8,017 nt of DNA from Candidatus Bathyarchaeota archaeon (lineage in GTDB: Archaea > Asgardarchaeota > Lokiarchaeia > Sigyniarchaeales > Sigyniarchaeaceae), in the NCBI GenBank assembly GCA_014729935.1, contig WJJB01000462.1, positions 1 through 8,017 on the forward strand. The letters are read 5' to 3'. A program made the translations under genes and the position numbers. The notes beneath the pieces were generated by a model, which was not told the origin of the DNA, ran no database searches, and saw nothing but the letters and a program-made list of their open reading frames with translations. This document shows positions 1 through 4,976 of this stretch, piece after piece. Numbering within the stretch: the stretch's first letter is position 1; every line of letters starts with the position of its first letter.

Positions 1-1
1 C

Positions 2-295
2 CCCTACACGAATACCACCAGGAGTCTCGAAGGAAGCCTAGCCCTTTTCATAACTGCATTATTCTTGAGCCTATTCGCTTTCTCGTTTTTCGGGAACTGG
101 TTTCCAGAAAATCACCACACCATGTCGCTTCCTTGGATTTTCATCCTTAGCTTGTTACTTGCAGGAATCTCCACGATTATTGAAATCGTCTCGCCATCCA
201 ATCTTGATGACTTGGTCGTACCCATAGTGGGATGTTTCATGTCTTTCCTCCTCACCATCCTGATGTTCCCCGAATCCATAGGATTTGCCCTGTGA
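2..295 (+). CDS. Dolichol/phytol kinase-type membrane protein, C-terminal fragment
   Basis: This is the 3' end of a gene that begins before the window; the frame is open from base 2 and stops at TGA 293-295, giving about 97 residues. An early TRSLEGSLALF segment resembles the KS-EGSLA-F signature of the SEC59/VTE5 (dolichol, phytol) kinase and related CTP-dependent lipid kinase/cytidylyltransferase group. Near the end, a segment with TIIEIVSP followed by NLDDLVVP matches the E-S-P-NLDDN-x-x-P pattern of the same group. The remainder is hydrophobic and compatible with three or four membrane helices, so the protein should sit in the membrane and act on an isoprenoid alcohol or lipid head. Family placement rests on these two motifs only, and the exact substrate cannot be read from a C-terminal piece. 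It converges on the minus-strand selenium operon. Confidence 0.6.
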   Translation, partial: PYTNTTRSLEGSLALFITALFLSLFAFSFFGNWFPENHHTMSLPWIFILSLLLAGISTIIEIVSPSNLDDLVVPIVGCFMSFLLTILMFPESIGFAL

Positions 296-415
296 CACTC
301 ACGTCGAAGGGAGGTGTGTGTGAAAAATTGGTGCACAGGGATGCCGTGATTCAAACGAACGGCTCCTGTCACTTCCATCCGCGCCTTTACCATCACCATG
401 AAAACGCGAGATTGA
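296..415. other. Convergent intergenic region, no gene seen
   Basis: These 120 bases separate the plus-strand lipid kinase from the end of the minus-strand operon. A weak hairpin can be drawn (CACTCAC at 296-302 against GTGTGTG at 314-320, one T-T mismatch), but no clear U-tract follows it on either strand, so I do not call a terminator. No convincing small gene or RNA gene is visible. Confidence 0.4.
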
Positions 416-640
416 TTAACTCTTGCTAACGTGAAGAAGGTACTTGTTAGCTTCCAATAACTCGTGTTTTAGGGTTAGGGGATTCTTGAAAATCTTTTTA
501 GGCAGGTTCTGAAACTGCTCCCTCGTGGAGAGGATTTTCATGGACTCTCCAGCTTTCATCTTATTGACGAGTATCTTGAGCTTTATCATGAAATTTGTGC
601 ATGTTAAATCCCTGAAATCGAGCAAATCTTTTTCAATCAT
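416..640 (-). CDS. Degenerate TusA/SirA-like protein
   Basis: A 74-residue protein that follows the TusA pattern along its length: LDFRDLTC near residues 7-14, a helix ending NKMKAGE (26-32) like the family's xKMKxGE, then a strand MKILST (34-39), and a late HELLEANKYLL (59-69) like the GHELLE...Y-F end of TusA. TusA proteins carry sulfur or selenium as a persulfide or perselenide on the Cys of a CPxP motif. Here Cys14 is kept but both prolines are gone (CTNF), so transfer chemistry may be altered. I chose the ATG at 640 because the family match begins right after it; ATG at 658 (six residues more) and GTG at 745 (overlapping the upstream gene) are alternatives, and none has a strong Shine-Dalgarno. 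It is the last gene of the selenium operon, 62 bases after the DsrE fusion, and ends in TAA. Confidence 0.6.
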   Translation of the reverse strand: MIEKDLLDFRDLTCTNFMIKLKILVNKMKAGESMKILSTREQFQNLPKKIFKNPLTLKHELLEANKYLLHVSKS

Positions 641-702
641 GGTGTTGATCAATTCCATGCATGTTTGGAAGCATATTTTAGTCAAGAAAAGTGTTTCATG
701 AG

Positions 703-1914
703 TTAAAAACACACCATTCGGGACAGGCACGCACCATGTTGACACGGATCCAAGATATCCGATAGGGTCTCGTGTTCCAAGACTCCCGTGGAAGAATCGT
801 GATCCCCTGCATTAATTGGAAAGATGCTCTTGATCACTGATTGTGGCTCCAAACCCCGTACTTCCATGGACGGCACGTGATAATAGTATGAAAGGGTATC
901 GATATCGATGGTTGACATGATTATCTCTTGGATATTCATGAGCTTTGCATTAGAGGACACAAAATTTTTCCCGTGTACGCAATGAATGCCATCCTCGATG
1001 AATACCACCTTAGTGTCAATGCCGTGGTTGCAAGCCGCTGCAACCGCCATTGAGATCGCACCGAATGCATGTTCACTACCATATGGGGGATGGGTCACCA
1101 AAAGGACAAGAGAAGTGGGAGCTGGAGTCATATCAGCGCCAGTAGTCCTCCTATCCACTGAATGTAGGTAGCCGGAATCTGGAGAAAGTATTGGATGGTG
1201 CACCGTGAATCTCTCGATGATGCGATTCAGGTTCACGAAGCGGCATGACGGGATGCCATGTATCGAGCTGGTCTTTTTTTCATCGAATTGAGGGTCTTCG
1301 TATCCCCTGGCTGCTGCACAGCGCGTGCAGGCAACCACCCAAGGATCCAACCCGGCATTCATGGCGCTCGCATGGAGTTGAGAAATGGATGCTCCAATAT
1401 TCTCGAATTCTGAAGGTTTCTGATTCACGTGGGCTGAATGTACTCCATCCAAGTATAGATATAGCTCGGGGGAGATCCCCTTGGACAGGGTAGCTTGCAA
1501 GCACCGCAAAGCATGCACGGAGCTCCGACTCATGTATGGCCCGTTCAGTAGCAGGAACCCCATGCTCCCGGGATCATTCAAACCTGCCTTGAAATCCTTC
1601 ATTGATGCTTTTACCAAGGCATGCCAAAAATCTTGCCTTTCTTGGAGGTTTTTAGATCCATGATAAAGATCCACGGACGATATACCAAGCATGCTTGCTT
1701 CCAGATGGTCCACGTTAATGTGAATACCGGGGGAATCAATCATTTTGAGTAACCATGGCTTGATTCTGGCATCCTGCATGGAATGAAGGGCATTCCCGGT
1801 GAGATATAGATTTACCAATCCCTCTTTTTTACGATGATTTCCAACGAGTACCTGCAACCACTTGCATCTCTCTGGGGTAATAAGGGTAGAAAAAAGGAGC
1901 GCTAGATTCTTCAT
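703..1914 (-). CDS. Three-domain DsrE/DsrF (TusD/TusC-like) fusion protein
   Basis: A 403-residue soluble protein made of three DsrE/DsrF-type units. Unit 1 (about residues 1-95) opens with a typical strand, LALLFST, but lacks a catalytic-looking Cys. Unit 2 (about 117-235) is the clearest: LLLNGPY, a LYLYLDGVHSA strand, then VVACTRCAAARGY (193-205), which corresponds to the VxxCxxCAxxRG active-site region of DsrE/TusD, with Cys196 and Cys199. Unit 3 (267-403) resembles TusC/DsrF: LVLLVTHPPYGSEHAF, VVFIEDGIHCV (303-313), MEVRGLEPQ, and a C-terminal VCF like the short strand that ends TusC. DsrE proteins accept and hand on persulfide; beside selD, yedE and TusA the cargo here may well be selenium, which is inference. 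The start is 9 bases past the TusA stop, with AAGGAA touching the ATG, too close for a normal Shine-Dalgarno. It lies in the same frame as the preceding TusA gene, across one UGA. Confidence 0.75.
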   Translation of the reverse strand: MKNLALLFSTLITPERCKWLQVLVGNHRKKEGLVNLYLTGNALHSMQDARIKPWLLKMIDSPGIHINVDHLEASMLGISSVDLYHGSKNLQERQDFWHALVKASMKDFKAGLNDPGSMGFLLLNGPYMSRSSVHALRCLQATLSKGISPELYLYLDGVHSAHVNQKPSEFENIGASISQLHASAMNAGLDPWVVACTRCAAARGYEDPQFDEKKTSSIHGIPSCRFVNLNRIIERFTVHHPILSPDSGYLHSVDRRTTGADMTPAPTSLVLLVTHPPYGSEHAFGAISMAVAAACNHGIDTKVVFIEDGIHCVHGKNFVSSNAKLMNIQEIIMSTIDIDTLSYYYHVPSMEVRGLEPQSVIKSIFPINAGDHDSSTGVLEHETLSDILDPCQHGACLSRMVCF

Positions 1915-1923
1915 TTCCTTGCA

Positions 1924-2157
1924 TCACTGTTTCACGATATGCAATTCCCATAATCCAGGCTCAAGTAACTTGGTCTCTATTCTATGACCTGCCTTCTTCA
2001 TCGCGGCAGGGATATTATCCTTTGCAGCGGGAGGGTGATCTAATTTCACGATCAAGGTGCTCCCCGAATTGAGGTTCTTCAATTCACGCTTCACGATAAG
2101 CAAGCAAAAAGGACATACTTCTCCAGTGATATCCAATTGTTTTTCCGTCATTTTCAT
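1924..2157 (-). CDS. TusA-family sulfur/selenium carrier (CPFC type)
   Basis: A 77-residue TusA/SirA-like protein. It has the early strand LDITGEVCPF (8-17), with Cys15 at the position of the persulfide-forming Cys of the CPxP motif, then a helix and loop NLNSGSTLIVKLDHPPAA (28-45), NIPAAMKKAGHRIE (48-61), and a closing strand. The usual second proline is replaced by Cys18 (CPFC), making a vicinal thiol pair. Such proteins relay sulfur or selenium between partners, and the TusA domain of YedF is the selenium-associated version. The ATG at 2157 overlaps the yedE-B stop as ATGA; a GGAG lies four bases upstream. ATG at 2151 is nearly as good (spacing ten), and ATG at 2187 would overlap yedE-B further. 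It ends in TGA (1924-1926), and the frame then continues as C-K-E straight into the Met of the DsrE fusion. Confidence 0.8.
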   Translation of the reverse strand: MKMTEKQLDITGEVCPFCLLIVKRELKNLNSGSTLIVKLDHPPAAKDNIPAAMKKAGHRIETKLLEPGLWELHIVKQ

Positions 2158-2684
2158 CCCGCTCCAAGGCCAGCAGCGATAAACCATCCTTGTACCAGGC
2201 CTAAAATGAACCCGTGGTATATTATTGCTCCGATACTCATGCCTAGGACGAAAAAGATGCTTTTTCTATTACCCTCGCTAGCCATCACTACTTGCCTAAG
2301 CGGGCACCCACCGAGAATAACTCCAAGAAATCCCATCCCGAACCCCCCAACCAAAGCCAAGATCACGTATGATGCCACGCTCAAGCCGGGTATGGATCCA
2401 GGTATCGGTTTGAACGGGTTTGCTTGGTTTGCAGACCAGTAGAAACCATCAATGATATGGGGTGCGATGAGCCAAAAAATCAAATAACCAATGAAGGAAA
2501 ATGCTATCAGCGCCATGTAACCGAAAAATAACCTCGTTTGCTTGAAAAGGAATAAATCCCGAAATCCTCCTATCGAGCAGAACCCTGATCTTTGAGCGAG
2601 GTATCCTATCAGCAAACCTAATCCTAGGGTGATCACGGGAACCAAGATGAGAGCGATATCCCCGGGAATCCAACCTTCCGCCAT
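2154..2684 (-). CDS. yedE: YedE-type selenium transporter, C-terminal half
   Basis: A 176-residue membrane protein matching the second half of the YeeE/YedE (PMT) family, in the subtype tied to selenium metabolism. Diagnostic stretches are YLAQRSGFCSIGGFRDL (28-44), FFGYMALI, and GVILGGCPLRQVVMASEGN (121-139). Cys36 and Cys127 are the conserved membrane Cys that, in the related YeeE thiosulfate channel, pass the substrate through the membrane by thiol relay. About five membrane helices are evident. It abuts the N-terminal half exactly (TGA then ATG, no spacer) and is in the same reading frame. A good Shine-Dalgarno, GGAGGG at 2692-2697, sits eight bases before this ATG and favours independent translation. 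Its stop overlaps the TusA start as ATGA, so expression of the carrier is probably coupled. Known bacterial selenium YedE proteins are one chain of roughly 350-400 residues. Confidence 0.85.
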   Translation of the reverse strand: MAEGWIPGDIALILVPVITLGLGLLIGYLAQRSGFCSIGGFRDLFLFKQTRLFFGYMALIAFSFIGYLIFWLIAPHIIDGFYWSANQANPFKPIPGSIPGLSVASYVILALVGGFGMGFLGVILGGCPLRQVVMASEGNRKSIFFVLGMSIGAIIYHGFILGLVQGWFIAAGLGAG

Positions 2685-3236
2685 TCATGCATCCCTCCTG
2701 AAAACTGGGTTTTGCAAGTACTTGAAGATAAGCACTGCACCAACAGCAACACCACCGATGATTCCCAGAATTCCAATCAATGCCGTTAGGTCACCATATC
2801 CCACGCGTAACGCCGCCCTGTAGGGGCATCCTCCAAGGAAGAGGGCGAAAACCATCACGCCAATGCCACCCAATGTGTAAAATAAGTACACGTGCCACTT
2901 GCTCTTTTTTATCCTGAACTCCTTTTGCTGGTGTGCAGACCCCCTTCCACCAATATACAAGCCCACCAAGGTAAGCACGGGCAATGCGGCAAACAAGGCA
3001 GCGCCAAAAAACGCATTCACGAGGGTATTTGTCATGTCTCGGGTATGACATGCGACGCAAAATCCATATGCAACGGGACCACCTGCGCCATCGCCGCCAA
3101 ACCCAATGAGTGCCTGAATCAAACCCGCCGTGATGCCAATGCAAATACCTAGAAATGCGGGAACTTTGGTCGCTTTTGCAACTTTCTTCAAGATCGTGGT
3201 ACGTTCTTGACCATTTTCATGTGCCATGGTTGTCAT
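2685..3236 (-). CDS. yedE: YedE-type selenium transporter, N-terminal half
   Basis: A 183-residue protein matching the first half of selenium-type YedE. After a short polar N-terminus it has membrane helices from about residue 26, then YGFCVACHTRDMTNTL (58-72; Cys60, Cys63), a polar cytosolic loop rich in Lys (101-114), and FLGGCPYRAALRVGYGDLTA (133-152; Cys137), the counterpart of the family's GCPxRAxLR-GGDL-A motif. The Cys are likely to line a thiol-relay path for a selenium species, by analogy with YeeE. CVACH looks like a haem-binding CxxCH, but the position is that of the conserved CxAC-RD motif, so I do not infer haem. First gene of the minus-strand operon; the ATG at 3236 opens a long uninterrupted frame and an ATG three codons later is an alternative. 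Only AGAGAG precedes it, so a short or leaderless transcript is possible. Ends in TGA directly before the other half. Confidence 0.85.
   Translation of the reverse strand: MTTMAHENGQERTTILKKVAKATKVPAFLGICIGITAGLIQALIGFGGDGAGGPVAYGFCVACHTRDMTNTLVNAFFGAALFAALPVLTLVGLYIGGRGSAHQQKEFRIKKSKWHVYLFYTLGGIGVMVFALFLGGCPYRAALRVGYGDLTALIGILGIIGGVAVGAVLIFKYLQNPVFRRDA
2692..2697 (-). promoter_or_regulatory. Shine-Dalgarno for the C-terminal YedE half
   Basis: GGAGGG on the minus strand, eight bases upstream of ATG 2684. It lies inside the last codons of the preceding half and is the best ribosome-binding match in the operon. It matters because it argues for re-initiation rather than read-through at the intervening TGA, though the same bases also encode Arg-Arg-Asp. 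Confidence 0.6.
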
Positions 3237-3256
3237 CTCTCTGATTGTCTTTGATG

Positions 3257-3295
3257 CGATTGAAATATCATATGTACTAATAGATCTATCAATCG
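3257..3295. repeat. Inverted repeat and nested palindrome in divergent intergenic region
   Basis: CGATTGA (3257-3263) and TCAATCG (3289-3295) are perfect seven-base inverted arms, 25 bases apart. The right arm overlaps a perfect ten-base palindrome, ATAGATCTAT (3280-3289). The arms bracket the candidate operon TATA element, so a dimeric regulator bound here could control yedE and perhaps selD. No regulator gene is in the window; function is inferred from position only. Confidence 0.4.
3264..3274 (-). promoter_or_regulatory. Candidate TATA box for the selenium operon
   Basis: On the minus strand this reads CATATGATATT, an AT-rich TATA-like element about 30 bases before the yedE ATG at 3236. 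An archaeal TATA box centred near -26 would place transcription start within a few bases of the ATG, giving a very short or leaderless mRNA. A second AT-rich block at 3310-3321 could serve instead. Confidence 0.35.
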
Positions 3296-3313
3296 AACTA
3301 ATATACGATCAAA

Positions 3314-3321
3314 TATAATAA
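3314..3321 (+). promoter_or_regulatory. Candidate TATA box for selD
   Basis: TATAATAA on the plus strand, 60 bases before the selD ATG. With usual archaeal spacing the transcript would begin near 3345, leaving a leader of about 30 bases that carries the short hairpins described separately. No clear BRE is seen upstream. Confidence 0.4.
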
Positions 3322-3342
3322 TACCTGTTGTTCAAATACATG

Positions 3343-3372
3343 CGGGACACGAGCTCCCGAGTAGGAATCTAC
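3343..3372 (+). promoter_or_regulatory. Two tandem hairpins in the selD leader
   Basis: CGGGA (3343-3347) pairs with TCCCG (3355-3359) around a seven-base loop, and directly after it GTAG (3361-3364) pairs with CTAC (3369-3372) around GAAT. The second hairpin ends one base before the start codon and holds the only Shine-Dalgarno-like GGAA in its stem and loop, so it could limit initiation. Stems are short (five and four pairs), so chance formation is possible. Confidence 0.35.
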
Positions 3373-3373
3373 C

Positions 3374-4435
3374 ATGAAACGAGAAACTAATGGAACCAAA
3401 AAATTTGGACTGACAGAATATACCAAACTTTTCGGATGAAGCTGCAAGCTTCCCCAAGCCGACCTGGAGACTGTCCTTGGAAATGCTGATCTTCTAGGTT
3501 CTGCTGAGGATTCTGCAATCGTGAAAATGGCTGGTACAAGATACATGATACAAAACACTGATATATTCACACCTATCGTGGATGATCCTTACATCCAAGG
3601 AAAAATTGCCGCTTGCAATATCACGAACGATGTCTTCGCTTGTGGTGTTCTTGATATCAGGAGCATGCTTTGTTTCCTCGCCGCACCTTCAACTATTCCT
3701 GGTTGGGTGCTTACCGATATGCTAATGGGAATGAAAGATTTTCTCACGGAATTGGGATGTGAAATCGCCGGTGGGCATACCATCATCAATCCTTGGATCC
3801 TGTTGGGTGGAACAGCCACGGGTTTCACTGATGAACGATACTTGATTCGAAACACTGGCATGAAGCCAGGAGACGTATTGATCCTCACCAAGGCACTCGG
3901 CACGCAACCGGCAATGGCATTACATCGCGTCATGAAACGTCCAGAATTCTTGGAAAACGTGCGTGATGTCGTTCCACGGTCGGAGCTCCAAGGAATCGTG
4001 GATGGTGCAATTAAAGCCATGGTCACCACCAACAAGCCAGCTGTGGAGGTAATCCGCGAGCTTATCGATGAAAGCAAGGGGCAATTCACGGTACATGCCA
4101 TGACCGATGTGACTGGATTCGGACTCGCGGGTCACTCGGAAAACTTGGCAAGAGCTAGCCGTGTTGATGTTGAAATCACCCGAATCCCACATTTTAAATG
4201 GGCCATGGAGTTATCTGAAATGATGGGATATGACCTGGCGAATGCAAGATCCGCAGAAACAGCTGGAGGATTGCTCATTGCCTTGGATCCCAGGCACCAA
4301 GAGACCTTAGAACGCGCCTTAAAGGCGCGGGGAATTCCCCACTATCTCGTGGGTAGAGCAATCAGCAGTGGAACCGGGAAAGTCCACGTGTCATCACAAG
4401 TCATTTACCAACCAATAACTAACGCGGGTCTATGA
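3374..4435 (+). CDS. selD: Selenophosphate synthetase, selenocysteine-containing, eukaryote-like
   Basis: SelD makes selenophosphate from selenide and ATP, the selenium donor for Sec-tRNA synthesis. The full frame from ATG 3374 gives 353 residues, normal for the family, if UGA 3437-3439 is read as Sec22. The context LTEYTKLFG-U-SCKLP matches the family's catalytic loop (LTRFTGMKG-U-GCKVP in human SEPHS2), with Cys24 and Lys25 kept; the usual Gly after the catalytic residue is Ser23. Further matches: ED-SAI (45-49), NTDIFTPIVDDP (61-72) with Asp63, NDVFACG (85-91) with Asp86, AGGHTIINPWILLGG (132-146), LTKALGTQ, and MTDVTGFGLAGH from about residue 243, with Asp245. The NPWILLGG region is closer to SEPHS2 than to E. 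coli SelD. Starting after the UGA, at GTG 3521, would remove the catalytic loop, so I reject it; TAG 3362-3364 blocks any earlier start. It is divergent from the yedE operon and ends in TGA inside a SECIS-like fold. Confidence 0.9.
3437..3439 (+). other. In-frame UGA selenocysteine codon in selD
   Basis: TGA at codon 22 falls exactly at the catalytic Sec/Cys position of SelD. Good SelD similarity lies on both sides in one frame (LTEYTKLFG before, CKLP after), which a true stop or sequencing error would not give so neatly. Confidence 0.88.
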
Positions 4436-4478
4436 TGGATCAAGAAAAACCGAGTTGATCCAGAGATCTCTATCCCGC
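4424..4478 (+). promoter_or_regulatory. Candidate SECIS element overlapping the selD stop codon
   Basis: Lower helix: GCGGG (4424-4428) pairs with CCCGC (4474-4478). After an internal loop comes ATGA (4432-4435), whose TGA is the selD stop, facing AGAG (4462-4465). This aligns A4435 with G4463 and G4434 with A4464, a tandem sheared G-A pair as in the eukaryotic SECIS quartet. The upper helix is a perfect eight-pair stem, TGGATCAA (4436-4443) with TTGATCCA (4455-4462), closed by an 11-base loop beginning GAAAAA, giving the unpaired adenines typical of the apical loop. The upper helix is shorter than the 12-14 pairs usual in eukaryotes, and the internal loop is lopsided. Manual folding only. 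Confidence 0.6.
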
Positions 4479-4486
4479 AAGGATAG
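4470..4486 (+). other. Short hairpin competing with the SECIS lower helix
   Basis: CTATCC (4470-4475) pairs perfectly with GGATAG (4481-4486) around CGCAA. It uses bases 4474-4478 that the SECIS candidate needs for its lower helix, so the two folds exclude each other. It might instead be part of a transcription end, but only a weak CTTTTCTTC follows. Confidence 0.35.
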
Positions 4487-4547
4487 CCCGCAATCACTTT
4501 TCTTCACATGGATCATGATGTTAATGGAAAGCTTTCTCTTTTAAGTC

Positions 4548-4976
4548 ATGGCGCAACTAATTACCATCGACCCAGATCTCGTGAATTACGGTCTGATGAA
4601 AATATGCACGAAATCCATGGAAAAACGCTTTTCCGACGAGGAAAGGATACACTTGGACACCAGCCTTCTAAGGGAATTGATATTGTTCCCCGGAGGGGAT
4701 ATTTTGAAGGTAACGGATGGCAGGATTAAACTCCATCGCCACTATCCAGCAGGGGGCAAGTTGTACTTTACCAATTTGCAAATGATAGTGGTTGGTACAA
4801 TTTGCTTTGGCTACCAATTCCCGCAGACTGGCAGCCTGAACTCGAAAATTACCTGTAATACCATTCAATGGATATTTGCTGTGGACGAGCCAGTAAAGAT
4901 CACTATCCTCAAGAAGGTTAAACTATCACGCCCCAAACCAAAGGACGTGGTCTTCCTTCCCAAAACTGATAAATAG
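4548..4976 (+). CDS. Unrecognised 142-residue protein, possibly PH/GRAM-like
   Basis: I do not recognise this gene with confidence. TAA at 4542-4544 blocks an upstream start and ATG 4548 begins the frame; there is no clear Shine-Dalgarno. The N-terminal 45 residues are polar and probably helical, with alternating charge. The stretch GGKLYFTNLQMIVVG (69-83) resembles the strand pair G-L-LTN-RLI-F found in GRAM and bacterial PH-like domains, and the preceding DILKVTDGRIKLHR (51-64) would be an earlier strand. The end is basic (KKVKLSRPKPKD, 122-133). No signal peptide or membrane helix is evident, so a soluble or membrane-surface protein is likely. It begins 112 bases after selD on the same strand and could be co-transcribed, which gives no functional clue by itself. 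Confidence 0.6.
   Translation: MAQLITIDPDLVNYGLMKICTKSMEKRFSDEERIHLDTSLLRELILFPGGDILKVTDGRIKLHRHYPAGGKLYFTNLQMIVVGTICFGYQFPQTGSLNSKITCNTIQWIFAVDEPVKITILKKVKLSRPKPKDVVFLPKTDK

Noticed and set aside
112..399. 95-residue minus-strand frame under the lipid kinase end
   Set aside because: It is antisense to a recognisable gene and has no family-like pattern.
232..429. Plus-strand small frame after the lipid kinase, with GGAGGTG and a His-rich end
   Set aside because: The Shine-Dalgarno match overlaps the only nearby GTG starts, the longer version overlaps the kinase, and the composition (HFHPRLYHHH) looks like antisense or random sequence.
703..745. Frameshift joining the DsrE fusion to the TusA-like protein at 416-640
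   Set aside because: The DsrE fusion ends with VCF like a complete TusC-type domain and a TAA stop, and TusA similarity begins only near 640, so two separate genes explain it.
1924..1990. Bacterial-type SECIS immediately after the TusA UGA
   Set aside because: I could draw no stable stem-loop downstream of the UGA beyond three or four pairs; the read-through idea therefore lacks a visible local element.
2685..3236. CxxCH haem-binding motif (CVACH) in YedE
   Set aside because: The motif sits at the conserved CxAC-RD position of selenium YedE in a membrane helix region; there is no signal for cytochrome c maturation.
3521..4435. SelD starting at GTG 3521
   Set aside because: This would delete the catalytic loop, and matching sequence continues upstream through the UGA to ATG 3374.
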